Shown here: positions 12,479 to 24,573 of the stretch, in pieces
How the letters are laid out: every line of letters starts with the position of its first letter
Position numbering within the stretch: position 1 is the stretch's first letter
DNA from: Calocera cornea HHB12733
Lineage: Eukaryota; Basidiomycota; Dacrymycetes; Dacrymycetales; Dacrymycetaceae
Assembly: GCA_001632435.1 (NCBI GenBank)
Contig: KV423986.1
Coordinates: 62,001 to 126,000 of the forward strand
DNA: 64,000 nucleotides
Direction of reading: 5' to 3'
Translations under genes and position numbers: made by a program
Notes under the pieces: model-generated
What the model saw: the letters and a program-made list of their open reading frames with translations, nothing else
What the model was told of the DNA's origin: nothing
The model's database searches: none

Positions 12479-13829
12479 TCACTTCTTCGCCTCCATCCTC
12501 AACCCGATCAGCCCACCAAACAGCCGCAGGTTCGTCGTCCGCTCCCAATGCTTCGGCCGGCCGTTGGCGTCCTGCTCCACGCTCTCCTCGGCTTGCTCCT
12601 CCCGGCGCTCCTCCTGCCCTTGCTCCGCTAGGGCGAGGACCGCCTCAACAGTGGGCGCATAAGCGACCTCCTTCTCGTCCCCGACGCCCATGTACACGGT
12701 CGTCACCGCTTTGAGCCGGTCTGAGAAGCGTAACGATGTCTTGAGCCCATCGAGTGTCTCCTCTGGAATCTTGCTCAGCACGTTCACTTCGAACTTCGTA
12801 AGCGCCTGCACAGGCCGCCCTTCAACCGTCTGCGGCCCCGCGTTGAACGGCTCGAACAGCCCCGGCCCGAGCAAGCGCGGCATGCGGATCGAGAGCTCCT
12901 TGAGGTGTTCGAGGGAGGCTAGGAACTGGGACACCTCGATGGAGAAGCGCGAGAAGGTCACGGCGAGCTTTTGGAGCCGCGGGAGCCGTGTGAGGTGTGC
13001 CCGTGTGTGCGGGTTCGTGACGAGGTCGAGAGGGAGGGTGATGGTGAGCGATGAGGGGCCGGGGGTGTCTGGGATCAGATGGATCTATGCGACGCAGTCA
13101 GTCTTGATAGTAAGGATGCCGATTGAGGGGGACACACCCCGAATGGGAAGGCATAGTTGATCTTCGGCTCAGGAGCGTAGACGATCGTGTCCAGCTTGGG
13201 ACACGCCCTGAGAGCCGAATACAACTGGCCGATGTCGGTGAACCCCTCCTCCAGCCTCAACTCCCTGATGAACCCCTTGACAGCATTACTGTCTGGTCTA
13301 TCCAGGAGCCTCAGGAACCCGCTGTACGCCCATCGTCCCCTCAGCCTCGTCTTCTCCCACAGCTTTGGGCGGAGGACAGCCCACCACTCGCGCGAGACGA
13401 GCAGCCAGCGCCAGGCCGAGGAGGGGAAGCCGTTGATATTGCGTTCGCCCGTGGCAGGGTCTATGAATAGCGGGTGGTTGGGGTTCATGGGGTGCTGGTA
13501 GAACGGACTCTCGGGGTCGTTGAATGGATGTCCTGGTGGGAGCGGTGGGGGGAGGAGGGAGCGGGAGGCATCGAGCGCGTAGAGGAGGATCTGCTCGCGC
13601 AGCTCAAACGGGAGGTAGAGGAACGGGAACGGTTCCGCGTTGCTGAACACCCGGTTTCCGATCGTGAGGGAAAAGGAGGACCGGTCTGCTTGCGAGGCAT
13701 TGGCGAGGCCGACGGCTAAGACGGAGAGAGTGAGCACAGATGCGGGTCAAGATGCGGGAACGGGTGCGTACCTATTCCGGCTGTAAGGTTTGCCAATGGT
13801 GGGATGAGGAGCGGTACGAGCATCGACAT
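12479..13829 (-). CDS. F-box-like protein
   Basis: Three exons, 13829-13772, 13715-13138 and 13084-12479, joined in consistent phase, giving 413 residues. Starts MSMLVPLLIPPLANLTAG, an unusually hydrophobic N-terminus. Around residues 50-70 EPFPFLYLPFELREQILLYAL has the spacing of an F-box (LP.EL...IL). The rest (VCREW-like LLVSREWWAVL, then FIRELRLEEGF, CPKLDTIVY and LKELSIRMPRL) is the degenerate LRR-like pattern of agaricomycete F-box proteins, which present substrates to SCF ubiquitin ligases. Target unknown. A similar gene follows on the same strand at 14386-16107, but the sequences are not obvious duplicates. Confidence 0.78.
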
Positions 13830-14385
13830 GATTGGGAATGATGAGCTAGATGATGGATATCCAAGAGTGCGAGTTGTGTGTCCTTGCACCACAGGGGATT
13901 GTCGATGTGTTGCCTAGTGAGGAGAGGGGATTGCCCGTATATACCCCGCATGGAGACGCGGATTGTGCCGCTGATGTCATGCCCTCTTCCGGTTCGTCCC
14001 TACAATACGGAACTCGCTTCCGCGCCGCAACCCAGCTCTCTTTCTCGATGTTTCGGTACAAATCTCGTACAACGATGCTTCTTCTTCTCGGGTTAACTAT
14101 TGCCTGCGTTCCATCAATGTGCGTTGCTACCTCTGTTCGGGAGAGAGCTATGTTCCTTTCATGGCAATCCTCACCATTCCCTGCGAAGGCTGCTGGTCAA
14201 GGAGTTGTATGCTCAGCTCTGATCATTGTTTTATTCCATCTCTGTGTAGTGTATCATATACGTATCTTGTACAGGGTAAGGGTGTGTCCATCAAGCGATG
14301 TCCTCACGTATTGCATGAAAAGAAAGCCGTCCAGGTTCCATCCATCCATCCATTCATTCATTCTCAGCAGTCAGTAGAGCAGCCC
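13830..14385. other. intergenic between the two F-box genes
   Basis: About 550 bases; nothing coding is recognised. It contains the 3' end region of the upstream F-box gene (a CATC/CATT microsatellite near 14340-14365) and the promoter of the downstream one. Confidence 0.5.
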
Positions 14386-16107
14386 TCACGGCATAACCAT
14401 AAACGGCACCCGGTACTTAGGCGAGAGATGCACAATTGCCGTTTTGGGAACCTTGCCAATCTCATACCGGTCCATGATCTTCCCATACCCCAGCATCTCG
14501 TGCAGCGACTGAACCTCCCTGCAATAAGCGCACGAGTGTCTCCATTTGATGTTAGGCCACAACGCGGACAGGTAAAGCGCGACGGTCTGCGCATCTGCGA
14601 AGGAGCTGATCCTAAACGCGAGAGAGACCGTGCGCTCGTGCGAGCCTTTGCACGGAGGGATCGAGACGTCGTCTGCGCAAATCATGGGTAGCTCGACGGA
14701 GAGGAGCTCCTTGCAGTATCGAGCCAAGTCGCCAAGGCAGTCGATAGTCAGCGCCATGGGATCGGCAAGCGGGCAGTCGATCCTCAGCTCCGTGAGCCCC
14801 GGCCAGGCGCGTGCAATAGCAACGATGTCCTCGTTGCCGAACTGGATAAGCTGCTCACGGTCGGAGTGCGTCGTGTTGTACGAGAACCCGAAGCAGGTTA
14901 TGCGCCGACAGTGAAGGAAAGAGGACAACAGCGCCGGGTGGTGTGCTGATCCGGTGCCCTCGGACTGCTCCGAAGCGTCCATGATGCGGCAGTGTAGGGT
15001 GAGAAGGTTAGGGTAGTACGAGGAGATGTCGGAGGCGAGTGTGTTTAGTGCATCGCGCTCGGCCGACTTGGTCAAGTTAATTCCCACATCTAATTCTGTG
15101 AGATCACAGCGGATCGAGCCTAGCGCATCTTGCAACACCGTGGACGAACCGTCTAGGCACAGAGATTTGAGAGAGACAAAGTGCGGCTCCGCGAGGGATA
15201 GGGGCGGACCGAACTCGGGCCAGAGGAATTCGGCGCTCCACCCGATACGAAGTTTCTTGAGCTGGGACATTTGTGCCACGCGGACGAAGACGTCGGGATG
15301 ATAGGCTATGTAGTCGCATTCCAGCAGAGTCAGATGTGTGAGCTGAGAGAATGCTCGTTCGAAAGAGCCGACGTGGTCGAGAGAAGTTGCCTGGATGTTC
15401 AATCCGAGCCTGCGTAGCATCGGACAGCGTTCGGGCAGAGCCGCCAACAGAAAGGTCACAGGTACGTTCCAATCTTGCTCGAGTACGATCGGGAGCGAGT
15501 TCCCCGTCACAATCAGCTCTTCCAGCGGACTCACAAGCAGCTTCAGCATCGTTTCCACGTGTTCGGGCTCGTCTGCGGTACAATCCAGGGAGCGCAGATT
15601 AGGAAAGAGTGCTTCAGAGGGCCAGATCATCATCAGACGCTGCAAGTGCTTCCAGATAGACACGTCTTTGCGCTTCGCGTGGGACGGGAAGCTTCCGATG
15701 CTGATGTGACAGATATGATGCGCATATATCTGGCGAAATCTGTCCACCCTTGTATTTGCTCCAGGTTCGGGCTACAAAGAGACGAAAGAGTCAGTGACAA
15801 GACTGCATATATGCGTGTATCTTACCGCGGGCACGTAGTTCAGAAGCCGAACGGCAAGCTTCTCTAGCTGCTGAGAGTCCAGCGTCTTGTACAGTTGCTG
15901 ACTCGCAGGTTCTGTCAGAGCGCGACGGGCTCTCGCGAAGGCAGACAAAGACGGCGGTTCTAGGTTCTCAGTGATCAAGCGGACAATCTCCGGAACAGCG
16001 AGCAGAGGATGCATGGGCGGCATGCCCTCCAACGGTAGTTCGTCAAGCGGATCAGATAGATAGGATAGCATTGGACGAGAAGCAAACAGCTTCAGACGGC
16101 GTGGCAT
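14386..16107 (-). CDS. F-box/LRR-type protein of agaricomycete family
   Basis: Two exons, 16107-15826 and 15771-14386, with a 54-nt GT-AG intron joining VPA to PEPGANTRVDRF; 555 residues. The N-terminus has MHPLLAVPEIVRLITENLEPPSLSAFARARRAL, a typical agaricomycete F-box-like helix pair. It is followed by repeated leucine-rich segments: LFPNLRSLDCTADEPEHVE, CPMLRRLGLNIQATSLDHV, FSQLTHLTLLECDYIAYH, MSQLKKLRIGW and WPGLTELRIDCPLADP. Such proteins are strongly expanded in mushroom-forming fungi and are inferred substrate receptors for SCF ligases. An 18-nt repeat array starts about 120 bases upstream of its ATG. Confidence 0.82.
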
Positions 16108-16230
16108 GCTTTACGAAGGCGGCGGGTGGCAAGTGAGGAGCAAACGCGTGCTCCACATATGATTCACGCCACGTGACCTGTCGTGAGGCACTTCGCTCAT
16201 CCACTTATGGTCCTTTGTGAGCTTAACATG

Positions 16231-16872
16231 TTGCTTCCGCTCCGTCATTTGCACCCGCTTTGACATTTACTTCCGCTTATAATTTGGTCCCGCTTCTCTG
16301 TTTACTTCCGCTCTGGTGTTTACGTCCGCTCCGGTGTTTCTTTCCGTGCTCTCATTTGCATCTGCGCGATTGAGTTCCGCGATACTATTTGGTTCCGTGT
16401 GTCTGCTTACCTCCGTGTTTATGCTCAACTCCGTTCTTAGTTTGCTCCCGCTAACCAGTTTACTTCCGCTATTAATTCAACTTCCGTGCACGGAGGCAAA
16501 CTGCAACGCGGAAGCACACTTTATTGGGAAGGTAACTTCAAATGGGGAAGCAGATTTTGATTGTACAGAAACGAACCAGTAGCGGAAACAAATGATGGAC
16601 GGAGACAAAACCAAGAGGGGAAGCAAACTATAGCCCGGAAGCAAAGGAGCGAGGGAGGAAGCAAAGTACCACCCGGAGGTAGACGACCACACGGAAGCAA
16701 CGTACGTACGGAAGTAGAATATCTGGCCGAAGCAGATGAAGCTCGGGATCAAGTCCAGAAGCACATTATCAGCGGACACGAATTCTTCAGCGGAGGCAAC
16801 TCCTGAAGCGGAAGCAAGAGCCTCCAAGGGAGCAGACGGGGAAGCGGGAGCAAGAGCGCCCACCAACGGAGT
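16231..16872. repeat. 18-nt degenerate repeat array, head-to-head around a palindrome
   Basis: From 16231 to 16488 about 15 units read TTGCTTCCGCT-like core plus 7-9 free bases, with a period mostly of 18. From 16489 the same unit continues as reverse complement (AGCGGAAGCAAA) to about 16872. The switch point is TCCGTGCACGGA at 16483-16494, a perfect 12-bp palindrome. Spacer bases are not conserved between units. Related arrays lie at 22078-22200, 39521-40310 and 49990-50750. Confidence 0.88.
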
Positions 16873-19042
16873 CTTCAATTTAGCTGTGGTGAGGAGCGCA
16901 GAGATATTGTTACGAAACTCGGAGGTCCTCCGCGAAGCCGCACAACTGCAGGAGTCGGGTGAAAGATCGGTGCTGTACGGCCTCTAGACGTAGAACGCCA
17001 AGGGTGTGCAGGTCGTGTCGTCTATGCGGGCTAGCCTGGCGCACACACGCACCACGCCATAAACCGGGAAACACGTCCAGTACGAGTGTTGAAATCTGAT
17101 CCAACCAATACCCGGTGTAGCGCGCTGTGTTGGCAATTGCGCGAGGAATCATTAATCACCGTGGAGATTGAGTGCAGCAGGGTATCAGTGCGTCCAGGCA
17201 CATCCTGCACCTTCCCTGATGCAGATGCTATCGCAGCGAGGCATGCACGTGCCCGGGGCCCGACCCTTATGCCCCTCAATGCTTCGTGCTTCTCCCAGGG
17301 ATCAACAATGACAACAACGGGTTGTCCTGACTGGTTTGGAATGCCTTTCCAGGCTCGCTTGGCACGCCAGGGGCCGGCGACCGTGGGACCGGGTGCCGGT
17401 TGCTATGGCGCGGGGCTAGGCACGGGCATCTATCTGTACAGCAGCGCGATCTCCAAGTCCACTGTACAGCAGGACGCGCGCGCGCGGTCAGCTCGCACGG
17501 TAGTCGATGGTCGCTAGCGTTGCGCACGCAGCTGGGCCCGGTTATATGGACGGGGCGTTCCAAACAGAAGCCTGGGCTGAATAGGCGCACACGCCCGTGC
17601 GCCCGTGCGGGGGCGGAGGCTACGGGCGAAACGCGGGCCTTTGTTGCTCTCCCCCCCTGAACGTGACTTGCCAGAGAGCGCATTGAGTGCCAGTGGGTGC
17701 TACCGTACTACTACCGTACATGCAGATCTTCATAGCCTGGGAAAAGGGCAGCCGGCAGGCGCGGCCCACCGTTTCGCGGCGAGTGGGAGGCCGGAAATGA
17801 ATCTTGGGGTATTAGGGTGGGCTTGCACCGGGAGTGAGTGGTTGGGAGGACGCGTTCTGATGGCGAGCGGTGCAAGTGAATGATGCGGGTGATGCGGGCG
17901 GTGCTGGGCGTCGATTGTCTCTCACCGGGGTATCCAGAACCGGGCGCGGCGGGTGACTCGGACGCATTGGGGCGGCTAAAGCAGGTCGCGCGACATCAAA
18001 TTATGATGGGGTTGTCTACGGCGGCGGTGTTGGCCCATCCATTCATTCATGCAGCAGCAGCAGCCGGTGGGCGCTTGAGCTCCCTAGACAGGGGAAGGGT
18101 GTGTTACCGGTTATTGGCCATGTGCGAGGAGCGCTGCAAGGAGGTTTGTGCGGTGTGGTTATAATAATCGGGGATTTCGCGAAAGTGTCGGGAGCGTTCG
18201 GAAGCAGAGGTGAGGATTTGGATTAGCGGAGGCAGAGAGGGAAGTGCCGGTTGTCAAGGTGGGAGGCGGTGTGGGTGGTGAGACAAGGCCCGGCTCGCCT
18301 GTGTCTGTTGTGCGAGGGCGAGGATCCCTGGTTGCCCCTGCAAAATGGGCGGCGGGCTGCCCCCGTCGGTCAGCCGCCCCAGGTGACAACGTAAGCTGGG
18401 TCGGGTCGCTGGATGTGAATATACCCTCCGAGCGAGACTGTGTTCCACGCCCCCCCCGTCTCCCCTCCCTCTGACCTGCTTCTTCTTCCCCCTTGAGCCG
18501 CCCTGTGCCCATACAAAGCCCGGTGGCATCATCACCTTGCCCTTAATAAGGTCATATATACGCCAACCCCCATCACGGCCCCCTCCGCCCTCCGCCCTCC
18601 GGCTCCCACCCTCTCGCCTCCTGCTGATCACAACACCCTCGTCGCCGTCTCCCCAAAACGACCCAGTTGCCGTCGCCTGCACGCCCAACTGCCCCACCCG
18701 GCGACCCGCATCACCCGCACCCACGGCCATCCGGCTACGGTAACCTCCCGACAGCACCTTGCAGCCTCCCAGCGTATCCCCACCCCGGGCCCTTCATATA
18801 CACGCCCCTCGGCTGTCCCCTGCTTGCCCTCTCCCCCCTCCCCCCCCCCTAGGCCTGCCGCGTGCCCCTGCTCGTCTGAGCAGTGCTGCAACCAGGCCAC
18901 CTCCGCCTCCCTCATAACCCCTCTCCCGGCGCTCATCTCGGTTCTCTTTGGCACTTCTACGCTGGTCGTGTAGTGTCCATCCCCGAGTCGCAAATCCTCA
19001 CCCTACCACCCAACTCTAACCTCCCCCCAAAACTCGCCCAGC
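16873..19042. other. gene-free stretch upstream of the phosphatase gene
   Basis: About 2.2 kb. Open frames here have no recognisable domain. The last 550 bases (18480-19042) are strongly C-rich, as expected for the promoter and leader of the following gene. A CAG run near 18050 and CATT repeats are minor microsatellites. Confidence 0.5.
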
Positions 19043-20785
19043 ATGGCCTTCCCCTCGCCCCCTCCCTCCCTCACCCCGCCATCGGCACGCAAGCGCTCCC
19101 TCCCCTTCTCCCTGCGCATACAGACCACCGCTGCGACCCCGCCCCCGTTCGCACTCGGCGGCATCTCCTCCCCAGCCGTCGCCATCCCAGCGCAGGGCAT
19201 CACTGGCACGCTGTCGTTCGAGCCCCCGCCGCCGTCGGCCGTGGAGCCTTCCTTCACCTCCTTCTCCTGCTTCCCACCACCAAGACCGGCGCTGGCGCCC
19301 CTCCCCCTCCCACCTCACCTGCGCGGCAACTCCCAGCCATCACCCTCAGGTAGCTCCGTTCCCTCCCTCGGCCCGTCACCCTCCTCCACTCCCAGCACCG
19401 CCATGTCCTCTACATCATCATCGTCCCTCCCAGCACTCGATCCCTCTCGTGGACCCCGCTCAGGTGGGCCGTCGGGGCGCAACGCCAAGAGGCTCTCCAT
19501 CTCCACCAAGCCATCCTGGCCCACACTGCAGGTGAACCCAGCCGTGAACAACGCCGCTGCAGCCGCTGCAGAGCGCAAGCGCTCCAACTCTGTCTCCCTC
19601 GTCCTCCCCTACTTCGGCAACACTTACTCGGAAGAGGAGGAGCACGACCCGCCATATCCCAACGGGCCTGTCGAGATCCTACCTCGTGTCTGGCTCGGGC
19701 ACGAAGGCCATGCGAGAGACGTGAAGCTCCTGCGGGAACGTGGGATCGGCTGGGTGCTCAACGTTGCCAAGGAGGTTGATCTGGAGCTTGGTCAGGACTG
19801 GCACGTGGTCGCCTTGGACGGAGATGACATGGATGTGGATGGCCAGACCAACGGCAAGCTGAGGTACCTCAAGTTGCCCTGGAGCCATGGACAGCAAGAT
19901 CTCTGCGAGGTTGGCTTCAACAGCGCTATGCATTTCGTGGACCGCGCGCTCTCGAGCGGCGAGAGCGTGCTCATACAGTGCGTCCCTTGCTTTCCTTTTT
20001 GGGAAGCTCAGCTGATAGCAATACAGTTGCCAATGCGGTGTTTCACGAAGCGCCACACTTGTGATGGCGCTCGTCATCCGTGCTGGCCATCAAGCACGTA
20101 TATGCGGCGATGACCCGGAACACCCGCTCTGTCGCATCGCGAGCCACAACGATGCGTACGAGTATGTACAAGGGAAGAGCAGATGGGTTGGCCCTAACAT
20201 TGTGTGCGTGCATTGTGTCATGCTGTGCGATGACGATCCTGACGAGTGCGGTGCAGGCTGATCAACCAACTCGTTGAATACAGCAAGAACCTCCGCACAG
20301 GGGCTCCCCCGCCCGAAGAAGCCCTCCGCAGCCGAACCGTCTCCGAGAGCACAGACCTGTCCCAGATCGCCCACGAGCCCCTGTTCTCTTCCTCCGACTC
20401 TTCGGCATCCTCATCACCGGGCCTCGCCTCTCCCCCCACACCCGAAGGCTGCGTCTCCCCCGAGATGGGCCCGGACAGCATCGAGGCGATGCTCCTGGAC
20501 AAGCAGATGGAAGCGCAGTACTCCAAGCTCTGCCAGCAGCGCGCGGCCGCCGCGGCTGCCCGCGCTCAGGAACAGCAGCGGCAGATGCAGCTCCAAGCGG
20601 AACAGGTCTCACCCCGCGGACTCGGACTGCCCACGGCTGTGCAATCACCGCTATCCCCTGCCTCCCCGCTCTCGGCCAGTACTGGCCGGCCCAGCCGAAC
20701 ACGCGCTTCGAGCGCCGAATCAGCCCTGGCTAGCAAGACACCCTGGAACATCGGCATGCTCCTGCGCGTCGAGGAGGAGAGCTAA
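19043..20785 (+). CDS. dual-specificity phosphatase, MAP-kinase phosphatase (Msg5-like)
   Basis: Three exons, 19043-19977, 20027-20203 and 20257-20785, in consistent phase; 546 residues. The first 200 residues are Ser/Pro-rich and disordered. The catalytic domain starts near GPVEILPRVWLGHEGHARD, followed by ERGIGWVLNVAKEV. The Cys-loop HCQCGVSRSATLV (HCx5R) is created by the first splice (IHC at the junction). Then follow AYEYVQGKSRWVGPN and, across the second splice, VLINQLVEYSK, matching the C-terminal half of fungal Msg5/Pmp1-type phosphatases that dephosphorylate Thr and Tyr of MAP kinases. The acid Asp is probably in LPWSHGQQDL. The C-terminal 170 residues are low-complexity. An earlier non-AUG region is excluded; MSSTSSSS (19403) could be an alternative start. 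Confidence 0.88.
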
Positions 20786-21154
20786 CCCAGCCCGTCTCGC
20801 TCGCTCGATCCATCGCCATCCGCCCGGCGACGTTACCCTGTTACCCGCTGTATCCGTCTCTCGCCCATCGCTCATCTCCGTCCTTTCTCGCTCCTGCCGT
20901 CAGAGGTAGCTTCGCCGCCCTGCGCGAGCGCGTGCTCACGCTCCCCTGTGAACCGCGTGCAAAAGTACATAGATGGGCCCGGTCATCGTCCTTCATCCCT
21001 CATCCCTCATTAGCCTTGTGGTCATCCTGCTCGTCGCTGCTTCGTTCTCCCCCGACGGGTTTTGTGCTGAACGGACACACCAGATACTGAACTCGAAAAA
21101 CGGAATACTCTAACCTTTTGCCATATCATCAGTTTGGCTTGTTGTCGTCCTCCC
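20786..21154. other. intergenic, phosphatase 3' flank
   Basis: About 370 bases of 3' flank. No gene is seen. It ends at the outer edge of the foldback repeat. Confidence 0.5.
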
Positions 21155-22070
21155 CGTTGTCTGTTGTATTTAGTATACCAGGCTGAATAGGATCGATCCT
21201 GTGACAGACACTTGACTTTTGTGCGATACGTGACTCATGTGGCGATAAAGGTTTTGTGGCGACAAACAAAAAGAAACGTGTTCGAGGCGAGGCGGCGGAA
21301 ATGCGGAAATGCGAGTCTAAAATCGCCATCAATCCGGCGCTCTGGATTGCTTCCGCGGGTTACCGCTGCTCTGGCCACCCGTTTGCGTGGGCGAGACGAC
21401 AATTGCAAAAGGTTGGAAATTGCATGCAAACTCCGGGGGCGCAAGGAGATAGTAAGCAAAAAAGACGTAATTTCTTGCTTGCAACTGAATGCGACCGCTG
21501 ACGGAAGGGGAACAGCCTGCGGCGACGCTCGCTTTCAAAACAGCCAAATGGGGCACGTACGGAGTAGTGCTACTGCCCAAGCCTTGTCTGAGTGATTGAT
21601 TGAACCCGGGCCTGCCTCAGATGTCAAATATGTGCTCTCCCGGCTCTTGAGCCGTGGGACTACTCCGTACGCAGGCCATTCGCCTTCTTTGAAAATGAGC
21701 GTCGCCGCAGGCTGTTCCCCTTCCGTCAGTGGTTGCATTCAGTCGAGAGCAAGAAATTACGTCTTCTTTGCTTAGTATCTCCTTGCGCCCCCGGAGTTTG
21801 CATGCAATTTCCAACCTTTTGTGATTGGCACCGTCACCCGGCAAACGGGTGACCATCACAGCGGAAACCGCGGAACCAATCCAGAGCGGAGGACTGAATG
21901 GTATTTAGACTCGCATTTCCGCATTTCCGCCGCTTCGTCTCAAGTACGTCTATCTTTGTTTGTCGCCACAAAACCTTTGGGGCCACATAAGTCACGTATC
22001 ACGCAAAAGTCAAGTGTCTGTCACAGGATCGATCCTATTCAGCCTGGTATACTAAATACAACAGACAACG
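21155..22070. mobile_element. foldback-type inverted repeat, about 916 bp
   Basis: The two halves are imperfect reverse complements. The outer end CGTTGTCTGTTGTATTTAGT at 21155 returns inverted at 22070, and CAGGATCGATCCT, GCGGAAATGCGGAAATGCGA, GGAAATTGCATGCAAACTCC and GACGGAAGGGGAACAGCCTG all recur inverted at matching distances. The arms are about 410 bp each with a short centre near 21570-21650 that itself contains an inverted TACGGAGTAG. No transposase is encoded, so this looks like a non-autonomous foldback/MITE-type element. I could not recognise a target-site duplication. Confidence 0.82.
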
Positions 22071-22077
22071 ACGAGGT

Positions 22078-22200
22078 TCCTTTGCCTCCGTTCCTTTGCC
22101 TCCGTCACAGAGTCTGCTTCCGCTGGAGCTCTTGCTTCCGTTGTTCGTTTGATTCCGCTCCTTTTATCTCCGTTGATCCATTTGTTTCCGGCACTCATTT
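22078..22200 (+). repeat. short 18-nt degenerate repeat array
   Basis: About seven units of the same family as at 16231: GCCTCCGTCACAGAGTCT, GCTTCCGCTGGAGCTCTT, then 17-18-nt variants, all in forward orientation. It begins within ten bases of the foldback element edge. Confidence 0.75.
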
Positions 22201-22239
22201 TCTCTGAAACAGGACGAGCCGCCAGAGGGGAGAGAAGGA

Positions 22240-23545
22240 ATTCAGGGCAGCCCGCAGCCGAAGAGAGAGAGACCTGGGAGAGAGTCGTGAGAGGCTGTTC
22301 TCGGTAAGACCGGCGAGAGAAGCGTCCCGATGGCCTTGAAACAGGCCGAAGGGGGGGAGACCCGGGGGTGAGGAGAAACAAAGGTGGGGATCACGTGATC
22401 TGAAACATGCGATAAGAGACAGGTCTCTGCAGCGAGACTCAAACCGAGATCGGGAACATTCCATCCCTTGTCTCTCTCTGAACATATATCTTCCCCTCCC
22501 CCCCCCTCTCGTATTACTTGTCTTGTTGCATCGACCGAACGGAGAGACACCGGGGGAGCAGCCTAGAGCGGAGATCGGCGGGGAGCAGAACTGGCATGGG
22601 GAGATCGGGAGGTGACACAAGCAGCTGGACTTCGAAGATCACTAGTGTGGGAGACCCAGCCGGAAGAAACGGCGACGGGAGAGACCAACGGGGTGAGAGA
22701 CCAGCAACATGAGAGACCAGCGGTATGAGAGACAAGCCGCAGCCGGGAGAAACAGGCACAGGGGGGGACCTGGTGGCGGAAGAACAGGCGGGGCCAGAGA
22801 CCCACACCCAGCCGGGGGGGGGATGGGGGTGAGAGAAGATATGGGGCTGGAGAAACTCAGACGGGGGAAGGTAGAGACCCAGCCGAGGGACAGATCAGGC
22901 GGGCAGGAGACCCAGCGGGGGAGAGAACCCAGGCGGCGGCGGCAGACCCAAGGGGGGCGGGGGAGACACAGATGAAGGGAGACCCATCAAGGGGAGAAAC
23001 AAGTAGGGAGTGAGGGCGATCGGGGTGGAAAGAAACAGGCTGGGGAGAGGGTGATCGGGGGTTGGGAGAAACAGGCGGGGGAAGATACCAGACGAGGAGG
23101 AGAGCGAGATCGGGCTGGGTCTGATGTCCAAGGCATATTTCTGACACTGTGAAATACCTCCCGCACGATGGGTTCTTCTGGGCACCTGGCAGCCGTGGTC
23201 TTTTTTCGAGCACGAAAGCTCTCGCGGGGGAGAAACAGGCGCTGCAGAAGACCAAGGACAGCCTGAGGAGAGAAGCAGGCGGGGTGGAGGGGGCCAGAGA
23301 CCCAACGGAAGGAGAGAAGCAGGAGGGATTTGAGACCCGTGGGGGGATAAGCAGGCACCTTGGAGAGACCCACAGATCCAGCAAAACGGGCGAGGGGAGA
23401 CCCGTCGAGGGGAAGGCGACGGGAGAGACCGTTCCGGGGAGAGAACAGGTGGGGGAGAGACCAGGCGGGGGAGAGACTGGCGGAGGGAGAGACCAGGCGG
23501 GGGAGAGATCGAGATCGGGCTGGAACACCTTCAGCACGCCGGGTC
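22240..23545. repeat. purine-rich degenerate minisatellite, unit about 16 nt
   Basis: Runs of GAGACCAGGCGGGGGA-like units. Around 23458-23520 three consecutive units have an exact 16-nt period; elsewhere spacing drifts. All long open frames here are Pro/Ser or Gly/Arg repeats produced by the array and I do not consider them genes. A unique-looking block near 23100-23210 (ending TTCTTCTGGGCACCTGGCA) recurs in diverged form near 23515-23635, so the array also contains a larger duplication. Confidence 0.75.
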
Positions 23546-23639
23546 TCTGGTCCCAGGCATGTCTCTGGCCATGCCCTTGAACGCTGTGAGACACCTCTCG
23601 AGCGCTGGGTTCTCCTGGGCACCTGACACCGGCTCGAGC

Positions 23640-24573
23640 ATGTGCATGCCGCAAGTACTAGTGCTCACTGCGAGAGCACATCTCCATCAGGGCGGTGCCG
23701 CTTGTGCCTAGGCACAGGGAGACAGCGATCCCCTGGCATGCGCAATCTCCACGGGGATAGCTCGCGCATGATCTTAGCCACAGCGACGCGCTCAACCCGG
23801 GTATTGTCTTAGACCAGATGGCAGAGGGTAATGATGAGTGCGCAGGCGGTGAGCGCATTGGTGCAGCTGTGCCGGGCGTGTGTGATGTGTACCCGGGCCA
23901 GTCCGCATAGGCGCGCGTTAGGCGAGCGCCTGTCCAGCGGGCGAGTCTCTGTATTTGGAACTCTGGTGAGGGAGCGTGAGCCATGGGAACAGAGTGGTAG
24001 GCACGGTCAGAACATTCAGCAGCTCCGTGGGCTATGGTGAGAAACATGATAGCCCTGGCCATGTCCCCCTTGCTTGGATGAGCGTGTGCGCGCGTACATG
24101 ATGGACGAGCGGGAAGCGGGTCCCGAGGGTGCTCCGGGAAGGGCGGACCACGGTGCGGTTCTGTTTGTGAGCTGCAGCTTCTCGCGATAAGGAAAACAGG
24201 AAATGTTCCACAGGTCGCCCCGGTCGCTGGGGGAGGCGAGGCTGTTACGAACAGGACGAGACGCAGAGTATTATATATATATATATCATAGCAGGAGCAG
24301 TGCGCGCCCGGAACGCGTGTCCGTCATTCCGGGAGCAGTGATAGTTGGGGGTGTTTTCCTGAACGGAGGATGAGCATGAGGGGGAATGTGACCTGGCCCC
24401 GCGTGTGTGTTTGTGGGGGGGGCGTGGGTGTGGTGCTCGTTGGGCGTGTGTGGAGGGGACGGTCCCGTCAAAACGGCCGTGTCACCCCTGTGCTCACTCC
24501 TCCTCGCTCGCTCGCTCGCTCGCTCGCTGCCCATTCCTCGCTGCCTGCCTGACCAGCGCTGCGTCTGCCCCCG
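23640..24573. other. gene-free stretch upstream of the Pal1 gene
   Basis: No supported gene. A TA microsatellite sits at 24271-24287 and a CGCT repeat run near 24505-24530; the C-rich part after 24480 is probably promoter/leader of the Pal1 gene. Confidence 0.5.

Noticed and set aside
20061..20261. Intron at GTATATGCGG inside the phosphatase second exon
   Set aside because: Reading straight through gives AYEYVQGKSRWVGPN, conserved in Msg5-type enzymes.
22195..23654. Pro/Ser-rich 140-265 residue open frames on minus
   Set aside because: Produced by the 16-nt purine array; no start context, domain or codon pattern.
24271..24287. TA run as a TATA box
   Set aside because: Simple (TA)n microsatellite about 300 bases before the Pal1 ATG.
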